64,000 nt of DNA, taken from the NCBI GenBank assembly GCA_011605865.1, contig JAAOZI010000003.1, positions 62,001 through 126,000 on the forward strand. Reading direction: 5' to 3'. Positions within the stretch are counted from its first letter, which is position 1; every line of letters starts with the position of its first letter. The position numbers and the translations under genes were made by a program. The notes under the pieces are model-generated. The model saw only the letters and a list, made by a program, of their open reading frames with translations. It was not told the DNA's origin and searched no databases. Source of the DNA: Archaeoglobales archaeon. Lineage in GTDB: Archaea > Halobacteriota > Archaeoglobi > Archaeoglobales > Archaeoglobaceae. This document shows, piece by piece, positions 1-9,003 of this stretch.

Positions 1-567
1 GATGTTCAGGACAAATTTGATACAGGATTTAAGCTTAAATTCTTTGGAGATGGTTATGAGAGAGAAGTAGAGGTTGCAGGTAGGAAATGTTACGCAATAC
101 CAATGATGCAGGGTGAATTCATTGTAGAAAGCCATTTTGGCTATGTAAGTGGAATAGCCGGTGGAAACTTCTTCATTCTTGGCGAAAATCAACCTGCAGC
201 ATTAGCAGCTGCCAAGGCGGCTGTCGATGCGATTGCGGATGTTGAAGGCGTTATAACACCGTTCCCGGGTGGAATAGTGGCTTCCGGATCGAAGGTTGGT
301 GCAAACAAGTACAAGTTCCTGAAAGCCTCGACGAATGAGAAGTTCTGTCCGACACTGAGGGATAAAGTGGAAGGTTCCCAAATCCCGCCTGGAGTAAAAG
401 CGGTGTATGAAATAGTTATAAACGGTCTGAACGTAGAATACGTGAAGAAAGCGATGAAAGTTGGAATTCTTGCAGCCACAAAGATTCCTGGTGTTGTGAA
501 GATCACAGCAGGAAACTATGGAGGAAAACTTGGAAAGCATCTTATATATCTGAAAGATCTATTCTAA
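1..567 (+). CDS. ftr: Formylmethanofuran:tetrahydromethanopterin formyltransferase, C-terminal part
   Basis: This cytosolic enzyme moves the formyl group between formylmethanofuran and tetrahydromethanopterin in the C1 pathway that Archaeoglobales run oxidatively. The frame is open from base 1, so the 5' end lies outside the window; 188 of the usual ~297 residues are present. Recognisable parts are a VESHFGYVSGIAGGNFF block, the PFPGGIVASGSKVG stretch and the family-typical ending GGKLGKHLIYLKDLF. The thiD gene starts only 6 nt after the stop on the same strand. Identification rests on overall sequence recognition and is firm. Confidence 0.95.
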   Translation, partial: DVQDKFDTGFKLKFFGDGYEREVEVAGRKCYAIPMMQGEFIVESHFGYVSGIAGGNFFILGENQPAALAAAKAAVDAIADVEGVITPFPGGIVASGSKVGANKYKFLKASTNEKFCPTLRDKVEGSQIPPGVKAVYEIVINGLNVEYVKKAMKVGILAATKIPGVVKITAGNYGGKLGKHLIYLKDLF

Positions 568-573
568 TTTTTT

Positions 574-1296
574 ATGAAATTTATTCTGACAATATCTGCC
601 CTAGATCCGACAGGTGGTGCAGGAGTTTCTGCAGATATAAAGGTTTCAAAGGTTTTGGGCTTTTTTCCGTGTTCAATAATAACTGCGTTAACAGTTCAAA
701 GTAGTTCAAAGCTTTTTTCGGTTCACCCGGTTGATGCTGGAATAATAGAGAGGCAATTCGATACATTAATTTCAGATTTCGAATTTTCTGCTGTGAAAAT
801 AGGCGTAGTTCCAAAATTGGAGATGGCTAAGGTTATCTCGGATTATTTAGAAAAATTAAAATGTCCGAAAGTTCTCGATCCTGTTATTGAAGCAGGAGTT
901 GGAGGGAAGCTCGGAGAAAAGGAGGCTTATGAGGTTTTGATGAAATCGGTTGAAGTTGTAACGCCCAATTATACTGAAGCTAGTTTATTTGGTATGTCAT
1001 CCGATCCAGAGGAACTTGCGCTAGAAATTCACAGAAAATATGGGTGCAACGTCGTCATAACGGGCGGTGAACTGAAAGGGAGAGATGTGATTTGCGAAAA
1101 AGGGAAAATTTATTCCGTGGAAGCAGATCTTATTCAAGGTGATTTTCACGGTACAGGTTGCGTTTACAGCACGGCGCTAGCTTGCTATCTTGCTGAAAAC
1201 GATTTTGAAAATGCTGTTAGAAAGGCGAGAATATTTGTTTTGGAGAGTGTTAAAAGAGGATTCAAGGTTAGACAAAGACTTTTTACTAACCCCTGA
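574..1296 (+). CDS. thiD: Hydroxymethylpyrimidine/phosphomethylpyrimidine kinase
   Basis: Predicted to phosphorylate hydroxymethylpyrimidine (phosphate) in thiamine biosynthesis. The 240-residue protein has the ribokinase-fold signature SALDPTGGAGVSADIKV at its N-terminus, a VLDPVIEAGVGGKL block in the middle, VTPNYTEA, and the C-terminal anion-hole/catalytic motif HGTGCVYSTALA. The length matches single-domain ThiD, without the ThiN extension found in many archaea. It follows ftr by 6 nt and is probably cotranscribed with it. The motif usually reading PVM is PVI here, a mild variation. Confidence 0.93.
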   Translation: MKFILTISALDPTGGAGVSADIKVSKVLGFFPCSIITALTVQSSSKLFSVHPVDAGIIERQFDTLISDFEFSAVKIGVVPKLEMAKVISDYLEKLKCPKVLDPVIEAGVGGKLGEKEAYEVLMKSVEVVTPNYTEASLFGMSSDPEELALEIHRKYGCNVVITGGELKGRDVICEKGKIYSVEADLIQGDFHGTGCVYSTALACYLAENDFENAVRKARIFVLESVKRGFKVRQRLFTNP

Positions 1297-1440
1297 CTCA
1301 ATTTGCAATCACCAACAGTTTTTCAATCTTCTTCTATTCCAACTTTAAGTCCTGGGCCTTCAAAGACTTAGTATGGTGAAGTTGAAATAAGTTGACTCAT
1401 AACTAGGCATTGCACTTTTTAAATGCTGGGAAATATTGGT

Positions 1441-1460
1441 TTGGCTTTTTAAATAGCCAA
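1441..1460 (+). promoter_or_regulatory. TATA box inside a perfect dyad
   Basis: The 20 bp TTGGCT-TTTTAAAT-AGCCAA is a perfect 6-bp inverted repeat around an archaeal TATA-like core. It lies about 30 nt ahead of the ATG at 1484, where a core promoter is expected. A related weaker dyad (GCA-CTTTTTAAA-TGC, 1412-1426) lies about 30 bp further upstream. A repressor dimer binding here would block TBP. This is inference from symmetry and position. The rest of 1297-1483 shows nothing else recognisable. Confidence 0.5.
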
Positions 1461-1483
1461 TAAATTGAACTTCAGTTGCAAAA

Positions 1484-2449
1484 ATGCAATTAGCAATTGA
1501 TATATCACTTTTCATTTTTCTTAAACTCATGGAATTGCTAAGGATTTTGAAAAACTGCGAAAAAAAGAAAGCGTTAGTCTTTGGCATTGGAGGAGGAGGC
1601 GACATTGTGAGCACAATTCCAGTCTCAAATCTGCTAAGGCTCTTTGATTTTGAGGTGATCAGAGGAGGAGTTATTTGGGATAGACTTGTTGTGGATCCGG
1701 AACCCGGGCCTAGGAGCATAGAAGAACTCCTTAATATCGAAAAAATAGCAGAGACTCTTGCTTTAATAAAAGAAGAAACGAGAACTCACCAAGGAGTTAA
1801 GCCAAATCTTGCAAGGGCAGCTAAATTTTTTGGCAAAGTTCTCGGCTTGGATATAACCAAGGGAGTAAAGCAACTCCGTGAAGACTTAGAGGATTTTGCA
1901 GAAATGGAAGGGATAGAGCTGATCGTAGGAATTGATGCGGGGGGAGATGCCATATCTGTTGGCTATGAATCGGGAGTAAGAAGCCCTCTTGCAGATGCAA
2001 TAAGCGTCGCAGTTCTGGGTTTACTTGACGGCATTGTGGCGGTTTCTGGCTTTGGTAGCGATGGGGAGCTCAAAGTAGAGGAACTGCTTTTGAATATGTC
2101 AGAATTATATAAAAATAAGGGTTTTTTAGGTTGCACTTCACTTAGCCAAAACGATTTTGAAGAAATGCTGAAAATCTGCGAAGAAGTTGTTACCGAGGCT
2201 AGCAGAATTCCGCTGCTAGCTTATCAGGGAGATTTTGGTATCAAAAAGATAAGAAAAGGTAGAACGGTCCTAATAACTCCTTTATCAGCGCTGATATTCT
2301 ATTTCAGGGCAAAAAATGTTCTTGAACTGAATGAATGTGCTAGACTCGTGCTGAACTCAAAGAGCATCGAAGAGGCAAACGAAATCTTAAATAGAAATGG
2401 AATTATGACTGAACTCGACTATGAAAGGATGCTCAGAAAAGATCGTTGA
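1484..2449 (+). CDS. DUF1152 family protein
   Basis: This is an archaeal cytosolic protein of the DUF1152 family, function unknown. The sequence shows a glycine-rich FGIGGGGDIVSTIPV loop near residue 35, suggestive of nucleotide or phosphate binding, and a second GIDAGGDAISV motif near residue 150. The size (up to 321 residues) fits the family. The start is uncertain: ATG at 1484 lies just behind the TATA box, while ATG at 1529 (MELLRILKN) gives the N-terminus more typical of the family; neither has a clear Shine-Dalgarno sequence. The 3' end overlaps the convergent RPA-associated gene by 17 nt. Confidence 0.8.
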   Translation: MQLAIDISLFIFLKLMELLRILKNCEKKKALVFGIGGGGDIVSTIPVSNLLRLFDFEVIRGGVIWDRLVVDPEPGPRSIEELLNIEKIAETLALIKEETRTHQGVKPNLARAAKFFGKVLGLDITKGVKQLREDLEDFAEMEGIELIVGIDAGGDAISVGYESGVRSPLADAISVAVLGLLDGIVAVSGFGSDGELKVEELLLNMSELYKNKGFLGCTSLSQNDFEEMLKICEEVVTEASRIPLLAYQGDFGIKKIRKGRTVLITPLSALIFYFRAKNVLELNECARLVLNSKSIEEANEILNRNGIMTELDYERMLRKDR

Positions 2450-3065
2450 GGTCTAGGATTTCCTCCTCAATGCTCTCTTCTATGCTCTCTTCTCTTTCCT
2501 CTGAAATTTCTACTTCCTCCTTCAGCCTCATCAGGGCTGATACTACCATTTCTTTGTACTCCTCGAGATTTGGATTGTATTTCTCTCTCGCAAGCCTTGC
2601 GAGTTCTGAATCTCCCTTCATCATTTCAATCCTTTTCATAGTAGCCTTTGCGGTTTCGAGGATCCAGTAATCCCTACTTTCGAAATCTGATAGGTTTATA
2701 GTTTCTGGTCTTATGAACGGAATAACTCTCCCGCCTCTCTCTAAGAGTCTTGCTTTTGCGGTTACGGCAACCGTTGATGGAATGTCAATTTCTGTCAACG
2801 AGACTTTGGCCTCGGGATCGAACTTGCCAACGAAACCCAAAAAAGAGCCCGTTGGATCTGCTATCCTTATTCTAAGGACTTCCGAATCCGGCTTAGTTTC
2901 TTCCTTTTCTATTAAAGCTCCGATGATGAATATTCTGTTGCATTTCAAACCAAGGGGAGTCAAAACGTATACGGGTTCTTTTTCAGCATTTCCCCCAAGC
3001 TTATATCTCGATGAATTGAATTCCTTGGCGAAAACCCTTCTCGCTACCTCTCTCCTTGTTCTCAC
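2433..3065 (-). CDS. RPA-associated OB-fold protein (RPA small-subunit family, COG3390)
   Basis: A 210-residue OB-fold protein of the archaeal RPA-associated family, which works with replication protein A in binding single-stranded DNA during replication and repair. Visible features are the basic N-terminus MRTRREVARRVFA, an OB-like segment (NRIFIIGALIEKEE...LRIRIADPTGSFLGFVGKF) at about residues 43-85, and a highly acidic C-terminal tail rich in Glu. It probably starts at a GTG that overlaps the stop of the upstream RPA gene (GTGA), so the two are translationally coupled and probably form one complex. Confidence 0.85.
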   Translation of the reverse strand: MRTRREVARRVFAKEFNSSRYKLGGNAEKEPVYVLTPLGLKCNRIFIIGALIEKEETKPDSEVLRIRIADPTGSFLGFVGKFDPEAKVSLTEIDIPSTVAVTAKARLLERGGRVIPFIRPETINLSDFESRDYWILETAKATMKRIEMMKGDSELARLAREKYNPNLEEYKEMVVSALMRLKEEVEISEEREESIEESIEEEILDLNDLF

Positions 3066-3982
3066 AATGCTTTCACCTCTTCTAAAACCTTGTCAACTTC
3101 CTCTCTAACTTTTGTTTTGAAAAATTCCGCCTTTTTTACATTTACCGTTCTGAACTTTAGATCGCCTGAGATTTTAAGATATCTTCCCAGTAGTTTCTTC
3201 TTCAGTTCAAGCAGAACAATTCCGCGATCTAGGTGTTCAAAAGCCATTTTCTTGGCAGTTCTTAGATCTAGCCCTGTTAACTCTTTTATACAGTTTTCTT
3301 CCATCTCTACATCGTAAGTTCTTTCCCCGTCATCTATAACTCCGCGAAGGCGCAGGACTTCGTTCCATTCGACCTTTCCGTGCTCTTTGCAAATCCCGGC
3401 TTCGATTACCTTACCACAGATTTTGCACACCTGAACGAGACCGCTGTTCTGGGAAATGGAGACGAGAGCGCCTGTTATCTCTATCTCTCCCCAGTTCTCA
3501 CTAACCTCAATATCTTCCTCTATTTCCCTAACTTCGCTTATGCTAGTTACTTTTATGCTTTTAATTCCGCCGAATTCGTCGACGAAAACTCTCTCGAAAA
3601 TGTAGTTCTTTCCCTCTTCGACCTTCCTCTTTGCAGACTTAGCCCAGATAACGAATCTTGCAGTACCCGTTTCATCCCCTATTACTCCCCACTGCGCGAT
3701 TGATTGACTAGTTGGTTCCCAGAGCTGGATTACCTTCGCCTTCACACTCACACCTTTTCCTGGCTCAAGATCTGCTATCTTTGTTAATGGGAATCTGAGG
3801 GCCTCTCTTGAGAGATTCAGATCCCTTCTAAGTCCGTTTATTATTGTTCTTTTTGCCTCATCTTCCGGAACCTTAAACTCAAAGATGAGCAGCTTGAGCC
3901 TTTTTTCTATTTCACTCTTGGAAACGTTATAATCCTTGAATATTTCGTAAATTTCGTTCACGATGGATTGGATTTTTTCCAT
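3062..3982 (-). CDS. Replication protein A (single-stranded DNA-binding, zinc-finger type)
   Basis: This is the main subunit of the archaeal single-stranded DNA-binding RPA complex. The 306-residue protein contains OB-fold segments (KVIQLWEPTSQSIAQWGVIGDETGTARFVIW is the most recognisable stretch, read in parts at about residues 85-115) and a C-terminal zinc-binding motif CKICGKVIEAGICKEHG near residue 190. The ATG at 3982 is preferred over an in-frame TTG 6 nt upstream. The 48-bp gap to the divergent Sua5 gene holds a shared TTTTTAAG/CTTAAAAA TATA element. Confidence 0.9.
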   Translation of the reverse strand: MEKIQSIVNEIYEIFKDYNVSKSEIEKRLKLLIFEFKVPEDEAKRTIINGLRRDLNLSREALRFPLTKIADLEPGKGVSVKAKVIQLWEPTSQSIAQWGVIGDETGTARFVIWAKSAKRKVEEGKNYIFERVFVDEFGGIKSIKVTSISEVREIEEDIEVSENWGEIEITGALVSISQNSGLVQVCKICGKVIEAGICKEHGKVEWNEVLRLRGVIDDGERTYDVEMEENCIKELTGLDLRTAKKMAFEHLDRGIVLLELKKKLLGRYLKISGDLKFRTVNVKKAEFFKTKVREEVDKVLEEVKAL

Positions 3983-4030
3983 GTCCAAAGTTCTAGAAAA
4001 CTTAAAAATCTTTTCTCCAATCTGTTTCCG

Positions 4031-4957
4031 ATGGAGCTACTGCATCCGGATGAAAAAGGAATCAGGAGGGCTGTGGAAATACTTGAAAGAGGCGGTTTAG
4101 TTGCCTTTCCAACGGAAACTGTTTACGGCTTGGGATGCGATGCGATGAATGAAAAGGCTTTGGAAAGACTCTTTGAGGTAAAAAAGAGGCCCAGAAGCAA
4201 GCCTTTAATCGTTGGAGTCTCGAAAATAGAGCAGGTTTACGAAATAGCAGAAGTAAACGAGCTCGCGTTAAAGCTTATGAAGTTATTTTTCCCTGGTCCG
4301 CTTACGTTAATACTGAAGAGGAGAAGAATTCCGGATCTTGTTACTGGAGGAAAGGATAAGGTTGCGGTTAGAATGCCGGGGCATGAAATTCCCCTGAAGC
4401 TAATCCAAGGACTGGGAAGACCGATAGTCGTCCCCTCTGCAAACATTTCTGGAAAATTCACCCCAACAAAGCCTGAACATGTTATTGAGGAGCTCGGTGA
4501 TAAAATAGATGCAATTTTGCTCGGGGATTGCTACCTGGGTTTGGAGTCTACAATACTGGATCTAACAGTTGAACCACCCAGAATCGTTAGGCATGGGGCT
4601 TTAAGCGTTGAAGAACTCAGTAAGTTCTTAGAGGTTCAGTATGAAGAAAAGATTGATTTTGAGGAGAAATTTTCGAGTTCTGCGGAGATATATCTTTTTA
4701 TTGGAAAAGCAAAGGAAAAAATACCAGAATTTTTGGAAAAAAGACCCGATGCTATTGCGATCGCAACTAGGGATTACGGTAGGACAATAGTAGTCGGGAA
4801 GACCGCTGAAGAATATGCGAGAAATCTATTTGATGCGCTGATCAGGGCTGAGAAGATGGGGGCAAAGCTCATCCTTGTTGAGGGAATAGAGGAATTTGGA
4901 ATTGGAAGGGCCGTTATGCACAGACTTTACAAGTCGGCAAGTAAAATATTTCGCTAG
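4031..4957 (+). CDS. L-threonylcarbamoyladenylate synthase (Sua5/YciO/YrdC)
   Basis: Makes threonylcarbamoyl-AMP from threonine, bicarbonate and ATP, the first step of t6A modification at position 37 of ANN-decoding tRNAs. The YrdC domain (about residues 10-185) has the signature [15 protein letters not shown], the KKRPRSKPL basic motif and [14 protein letters not shown]-terminal Sua5 domain follows (about 215-308), so this is the long Sua5 form. ATG 4031 is chosen because longer frames run into the divergent RPA gene and because an AACTTAAAAA TATA element lies about 28 nt upstream (leaderless). The stop overlaps the convergent rps2 stop by 4 nt. Confidence 0.92.
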   Translation: MELLHPDEKGIRRAVEILERGGLVAFPTETVYGLGCDAMNEKALERLFEVKKRPRSKPLIVGVSKIEQVYEIAEVNELALKLMKLFFPGPLTLILKRRRIPDLVTGGKDKVAVRMPGHEIPLKLIQGLGRPIVVPSANISGKFTPTKPEHVIEELGDKIDAILLGDCYLGLESTILDLTVEPPRIVRHGALSVEELSKFLEVQYEEKIDFEEKFSSSAEIYLFIGKAKEKIPEFLEKRPDAIAIATRDYGRTIVVGKTAEEYARNLFDALIRAEKMGAKLILVEGIEEFGIGRAVMHRLYKSASKIFR

Positions 4958-5547
4958 ATCTCGGCTTCAAAGTCCTCGATACTGTATGTAAACGGTTCTC
5001 CCTTCGCTTTCTTTATTTCCCTCGCTATAAGCCAGTAAATCAGTGCTAGGGCCTTTCTTCCTTTGTTGTTCGTCGGTATGACAAGATCGATGTCTGCAGT
5101 TGAGTTGTTCGTGTCACAGAGGGCAATTACAGGTATTCCGACTTTTGTAGCTTCTGCTATGGCTTGCTTGTCTATAGCCGGATCGTTTACAAAGACTATA
5201 TCTGGCTCAATGTATTCTTTTAGATTTGGGTTTGTTAGAGTTCCTGGAACGAATCTGTCTATTATGTATTTTGTCCCCACGACTTCGGAGAACATCTTAA
5301 CAGGTTTGTGTGCATACTGTCTCGCCGCGACGAGCAGTATTTTCGAAGGCTCGTATCTGAGCAGGAGCTTCACACAGGCTCTGATTCTTTCGTCGAGCTT
5401 CTTTATGTCCAGTATATATAATCCGTCCTGTCTGACCTTGAATATGAATTCTCTCATATCCCCAGTTTTTACTTGGGTTCCTATGTGGACTCCTGCTGCC
5501 AGATATTCTTCAGGCGGTATCAGATATTCGTAGCCGGTTTCGATCAT
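4954..5547 (-). CDS. rps2: Small ribosomal subunit protein uS2
   Basis: A 197-residue archaeal uS2, a structural protein of the 30S subunit. Typical blocks are [21 protein letters not shown] at the N-terminus, [37 protein letters not shown], and the [19 protein letters not shown] region. It is the last gene of the minus-strand operon rpl18e to rps2 and starts within the stop of eno (ATGA overlap). The ending is the usual short acidic tail of archaeal uS2. Confidence 0.97.
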   Translation of the reverse strand: MIETGYEYLIPPEEYLAAGVHIGTQVKTGDMREFIFKVRQDGLYILDIKKLDERIRACVKLLLRYEPSKILLVAARQYAHKPVKMFSEVVGTKYIIDRFVPGTLTNPNLKEYIEPDIVFVNDPAIDKQAIAEATKVGIPVIALCDTNNSTADIDLVIPTNNKGRKALALIYWLIAREIKKAKGEPFTYSIEDFEAEI

Positions 5548-6740
5548 ATTTTCACCATTTTCGCTTTTAGCATTTCTTCAATCCTTATCATTTCATTTAG
5601 TTTGGATATCCTCTCCCCTCCGACAATCCCTGTCTTTATTAACTTTGCGTTGAAGGCAACAGCAAGATGGGATAGATAGTTATCCTCTGTTTCCCCGCTC
5701 CTGTGGCTCACGACTATATCATACCCATTATTTTTTGCAATCTTTACGGCTTTGAATGTATCCGTTAAAGTCCCGACCTGATTTGGTTTCACGAGCAAAG
5801 TGTTGCCAGCCTTCTTTCTTACCCCTATTTCGACTCTTTTCCAGTTCGTGACAAACAAATCATCTCCGCAGATCATGCAATTTGCGATCTCGGTAAGCTT
5901 TGAAAAACTATCAAAGTCATCCTCGTGGAAAGGATCCTCTACAAATAGCAGCTCGTATTTTTCTATAAGCTTCACTATGAAATCTATCTGCCCCTCTCTG
6001 TCCAGCTTCTTATCTTTGTAGACATATTCTTTACCATTCCAGAGCTCTGTTGCTGCAAAGTCAATACCCATGCGTATTTTTGTTCCCAGCTCCTTTTCCA
6101 CTTTTTCAATGGCCTTGGAAAGGATCTCCAAAGCAATTTCATCGCTTATCTGGGCAGCCCAGGCTCCTTCATCTCCTTTAGCTGCAAAGAAACCTTTAGC
6201 CCTTAGCAGTTTTCCGACCTCTCTATGGACTTCTGAATTTATCTTTTGGGCCTCAAAAAAGTTCTTGGCACCGACTGGTATTACCAGAAACTCTTGAATG
6301 CTTGTTGATCCCTCGGCATGCTTACCTCCTCCGATTACGTTTCCGAGAGGGAAGGGAATCTCCTTTGAAAGCGCTCCTCCAAGATAGAGACACAGAGGCT
6401 GTCCAAGAATCAGTGAAGCGCATTTTGCAACTGCAATGCTTGCAGAAATTGCGAAATTTCCGCCAATATTCGAGAAATTGTCTGTGCCATCTATTTCCTT
6501 CAATTTCTCATCAACTTCTTCTTGGTCAAAGACACTTATTCCTATCAGTGCTTTTGCAACTTTTTCCTCAATTTCATCGCATTTTTTGGGATCCACAACG
6601 GCAGCTTCTTTGCTTCCCCTTGAAGCCCCGCTTGGGGCTGATGCAATTGCTACAAAATCGCCAGCTTCAACCTCGCACTCAACCGTTTCTCTGCCCCTAC
6701 TGTCAAAAACAATCCTGTACCTGACATTTTCAATTATCAA
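5544..6740 (-). CDS. eno: Enolase (phosphopyruvate hydratase)
   Basis: Interconverts 2-phosphoglycerate and phosphoenolpyruvate. The 398-residue protein carries the N-terminal [11 protein letters not shown] motif, the flexible-loop [10 protein letters not shown], the Mg-binding DFAATELW / VEDPFHEDD / CGDDLFVTN acidic residues, [12 protein letters not shown] with the catalytic lysine, and [10 protein letters not shown]. The start is TTG at 6740, supported by a strong Shine-Dalgarno GAGGTGATC just upstream that overlaps the rpoK stop. Some usually conserved positions vary; the protein is somewhat shorter than the usual ~430 residues, as in several archaea. An enolase inside a ribosomal/RNA polymerase operon is a conserved archaeal arrangement. 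Confidence 0.96.
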   Translation of the reverse strand: MIIENVRYRIVFDSRGRETVECEVEAGDFVAIASAPSGASRGSKEAAVVDPKKCDEIEEKVAKALIGISVFDQEEVDEKLKEIDGTDNFSNIGGNFAISASIAVAKCASLILGQPLCLYLGGALSKEIPFPLGNVIGGGKHAEGSTSIQEFLVIPVGAKNFFEAQKINSEVHREVGKLLRAKGFFAAKGDEGAWAAQISDEIALEILSKAIEKVEKELGTKIRMGIDFAATELWNGKEYVYKDKKLDREGQIDFIVKLIEKYELLFVEDPFHEDDFDSFSKLTEIANCMICGDDLFVTNWKRVEIGVRKKAGNTLLVKPNQVGTLTDTFKAVKIAKNNGYDIVVSHRSGETEDNYLSHLAVAFNAKLIKTGIVGGERISKLNEMIRIEEMLKAKMVKI

Positions 6741-6749
6741 GCGATCACC

Positions 6750-6965
6750 TCAAAACATATCATATCTTTCGAGCCAAACAAATCTGTTGGCCCTTCTTTT
6801 GACCGTTATCGGGATAACACCGCGTTCAAATTCTTCCATCGCTATTTCAAGGGGATCTTTTTTGTTTGTCTCAATCAATACGGGCGCGCCCATTGCTATT
6901 TGGAGCGCCCTTGCCCCTATTATTCGAGCCTTTTCAAATCTCGTATATTTGAAGGGAAATTTAAT
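6750..6965 (-). CDS. rpoK: DNA-directed RNA polymerase subunit K (Rpo6), apparent ATT start
   Basis: This is the archaeal homologue of eukaryotic Rpb6, an assembly subunit of RNA polymerase. The frame encodes [47 protein letters not shown] and ends in [15 protein letters not shown], clearly full-length Rpo6. The frame contains no ATG, GTG or TTG upstream of the internal Met of MGAPV: it opens at TGA (6969-6971), then GGC ATT AAA TTT. A Shine-Dalgarno-like GGGGTGATG ends about 5-7 nt ahead of the ATT at 6965-6963, which is therefore inferred to be the start (71 residues). The alternative, starting at MGAPV, would delete the conserved N-terminus. A sequencing error (ATG read as ATT) is possible. 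Confidence 0.85.
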   Translation of the reverse strand: MKFPFKYTRFEKARIIGARALQIAMGAPVLIETNKKDPLEIAMEEFERGVIPITVKRRANRFVWLERYDMF

Positions 6966-6983
6966 GCCTCATCACCCCTCAAT

Positions 6984-7044
<61 letters not shown>

Positions 7045-7059
<15 letters not shown>

Positions 7060-7269
7060 ATGATATTTTGCGATCTCTTCAATTAAAGATTTGTGGGATA
7101 TGAACATTCTTCTGCAACAGTACCTAGTTATACCAAGAGCATCAAGAGCATCTTTCGGACTTTTGCCCTCTTTCAACATTTCAAGATATTTTGCATAAAT
7201 ATGGCCTATTACGGCACCACAGGAAAAACACCTTATCGGAAAATCGCTTATCTCGTGCAGATACATCAC
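7045..7269 (-). CDS. rpoN: DNA-directed RNA polymerase subunit N (Rpo10)
   Basis: Zinc-binding small subunit of RNA polymerase, homologous to Rpb10. The signature is complete: [16 protein letters not shown] near the N-terminus (the family CFTCG-type motif) and [11 protein letters not shown] near residue 50, together supplying the four zinc-binding cysteines. It overlaps the rps9 stop by 4 nt (ATGA). The coding sequence continues into the tRNA-Pro gene: the last residues GAVG and the TAG stop are the first 15 nt of that tRNA, so maturation of the tRNA would remove the rpoN stop codon. Confidence 0.96.
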
Positions 7270-7673
7270 CTGTAAGAGGTCTGTCTCCTCTTTCTGGCCC
7301 CTCTGCCTCCCTGAACTTTCGGTAACTTTCTCCTAACGTCGTTCACGAGCAGTGTCCTGTCGTACTCGAGGAACGCCTTCTTTAGTTCCTCGTCTCCAAA
7401 GAATTCTACCAGTCCTCTTGCTATAGCGGTTCTAACAGCCTCACTTTGACCCATTACTCCACCGCCTGATACCTTCACGTCTATATCCACTTTGTTTGCA
7501 AGCTCGCCTGCAATTTTCAGAGGTTCCAGCATGACCTTTCTTGGCAACTCCATTGGCCAGATTTCGATTGGAATCTTGTTTATCCTAACCCTCCCGATAC
7601 CCTCCTTTATTACTGCCTTGGCAACAGCGGTTTTTCTCTTCCCGGTTGTAATAATAACCTTCACTTGGCCCAC
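7266..7673 (-). CDS. rps9: Small ribosomal subunit protein uS9
   Basis: A 135-residue uS9 of the 30S subunit. It shows the N-terminal [19 protein letters not shown] motif, [21 protein letters not shown], and the basic, arginine-rich tail [14 protein letters not shown] that reaches the ribosomal P site. The start overlaps rpl13 by 13 nt and the end overlaps rpoN by 4 nt, so it sits in a tightly packed operon. Confidence 0.97.
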   Translation of the reverse strand: MGQVKVIITTGKRKTAVAKAVIKEGIGRVRINKIPIEIWPMELPRKVMLEPLKIAGELANKVDIDVKVSGGGVMGQSEAVRTAIARGLVEFFGDEELKKAFLEYDRTLLVNDVRRKLPKVQGGRGARKRRQTSYR

Positions 7674-8128
7674 CCCAGATGTCTGCTAACCTCTTCTAAA
7701 AGCAAAAACTTCTCTGTTTTTGAAACTTTCTCAAACAGTGCGGATTCTATTTTTTCGAAATTAGCATTTTTGAGCTCTTCTGGAACTCCTATGAAAACCC
7801 TTAACCTTTTGAAGGCTTCCCTACCTCTTCTGCTACTCCAAGGAAGCATTCCTCGAACGGTTCTTTTGAATATCTTTTCGGGATGCCTTGGGAAGTATGG
7901 GCCTTTCTCTTTGCTGCCCCTATCGTATTTCTCCTTGTATCTCTGGAATACATTTGCCTTGTTTCCCGTTATTATTGCCTTCTCAGCATTTACCACAACA
8001 ATTCTTTCACCGTTCAACAATCTCTTCGCAATTATGCTGCATAATCTTCCCAATATGTGTCCTTCGGCGTTTATAACTTTATAATCTCCCCCAAGTTTTT
8101 CTAGAGCTCTTTTGACATTAACGCTCAT
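7661..8128 (-). CDS. rpl13: Large ribosomal subunit protein uL13
   Basis: A 155-residue archaeal uL13 of the 50S subunit. Recognisable parts are [34 protein letters not shown], the [20 protein letters not shown] block and the [19 protein letters not shown] stretch. It lies 11 nt behind rpl18e and overlaps rps9, in the conserved archaeal order rpl18e-rpl13-rps9-rpoN. Confidence 0.97.
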   Translation of the reverse strand: MSVNVKRALEKLGGDYKVINAEGHILGRLCSIIAKRLLNGERIVVVNAEKAIITGNKANVFQRYKEKYDRGSKEKGPYFPRHPEKIFKRTVRGMLPWSSRRGREAFKRLRVFIGVPEELKNANFEKIESALFEKVSKTEKFLLLEEVSRHLGWAK

Positions 8129-8139
8129 AGATATACCAC

Positions 8140-8514
8140 CTAGACGAGAATTCTAACCCCACTACCTTTCGGGTTCATTTTCACGAGATCCTCTATTTTT
8201 ATACATTCTCCACCAGCTTCGAGTATTTTATTTTTTGCACTTTCGGAGAAACTAAAGGCTGCAACCTTTACTTTCTTTTTTATTTCTCCTCCAAGGACTT
8301 TTCCGGGAACAACGACAGTCTCTCCATCTTTTGCATATCTCTCTATTTTGTTCAAGCTGACTTCGGCCCAGCTCTTCCTTCTTGAAGCCAACATTTCGGC
8401 TACTACTTTCCAAATTCTTGCGTTATTTTTTGCACTCTCACTCAAAAGTAAGTCGATTAAACTTATGAGCCTCGGGTTAGTTTTCCTCCTCTGCATTTTC
8501 CTTATCTTCCCCAT
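8140..8514 (-). CDS. rpl18e: Large ribosomal subunit protein eL18
   Basis: A 124-residue eL18 of the 50S subunit, first gene of the operon ending with rps2. It shows KTNPRLISLIDLLLSESAKN and the conserved VVVPGKVLGGEIKKKVKVAAF stretch (read in parts), ending in NPKGSGVRILV. The ATG at 8514 is chosen because a GAGGTG Shine-Dalgarno sequence sits 6 nt ahead of it; a GTG 9 nt further upstream overlaps that site. The genes usually upstream in other archaea (rpoD, rps11) are absent, so the operon is split here. Confidence 0.95.
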   Translation of the reverse strand: MGKIRKMQRRKTNPRLISLIDLLLSESAKNNARIWKVVAEMLASRRKSWAEVSLNKIERYAKDGETVVVPGKVLGGEIKKKVKVAAFSFSESAKNKILEAGGECIKIEDLVKMNPKGSGVRILV

Positions 8515-8523
8515 ATTTAGCAC

Positions 8524-8637
8524 CTCTAATTTTGACTAAGCAGCTCTTTTGGTGATGTGGTAATCACTTGGTTGTCATGCGGAATTTAAATTTTTGTGCT
8601 TGGCAAAAAACTTTAATTTTTTAGACAAACAGTTGTT
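8524..8637. promoter_or_regulatory. Divergent promoter region between rpl18e operon and Mth938-like gene
   Basis: On the minus strand an AAATTTAAATT TATA-like element near 8583-8593 can start the ribosomal operon with a leader of some tens of nt and a GAGGTG Shine-Dalgarno. On the plus strand CTTTAATTTTTTAG near 8611-8624 lies about 22-26 nt ahead of the ATG at 8638, fitting a leaderless transcript. Positions were read by eye. Confidence 0.55.
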
Positions 8638-8970
8638 ATGATTGAGAGTTATGAGTTCGGAAAGATAAAGATAGCCGGAAAAGTTTACACGTCCGATGTT
8701 ATCGTTTTTCCAGAAAGAGTTTTGTCAAATTGGTGGAGAAAAGAGGGACACAGGCTGAGCGTTGGAGATTTGAAAGAGATAATCGCCTTCAAACCCGAGG
8801 TTCTCGTTGTCGGGACTGGATACTATGGTAGAATGGAGGTCCCGGAAGAAACAAAGAAGTTCTTGGAAGAGAATGGAATTGAGTTGATCTACGCCCCTAC
8901 CCAACAGGCTGTGAAGATATTTAACGAGATAACCAAAAAGAAAGCGGGAGCATTTCATCTCACCTGTTAG
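8638..8970 (+). CDS. Mth938-like domain protein (DUF498/NDUFAF3 family)
   Basis: A 110-residue single-domain protein of the Mth938/NDUFAF3 family. Its archaeal function is unknown; eukaryotic relatives assist assembly of respiratory complex I. Family hallmarks are the opening IESYEFGKIKIAGKVYTSDVIVF, the W-W-R segment, KPEVLVVGTGYYGRMEV and the closing AGAFHLTC. It lies alone between the ribosomal operon promoter and ileS. There is no signal peptide or membrane segment. Confidence 0.88.
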   Translation: MIESYEFGKIKIAGKVYTSDVIVFPERVLSNWWRKEGHRLSVGDLKEIIAFKPEVLVVGTGYYGRMEVPEETKKFLEENGIELIYAPTQQAVKIFNEITKKKAGAFHLTC

Positions 8971-9003
8971 TAAATCTTTTTAATCCGGATAAAAGCTAAG
9001 GGC

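Noticed and set aside
1360-1719. Minus-strand frame of 119 codons overlapping the DUF1152 start
   Set aside because: It covers the promoter and 5' part of a conserved gene on the other strand and has no motifs.
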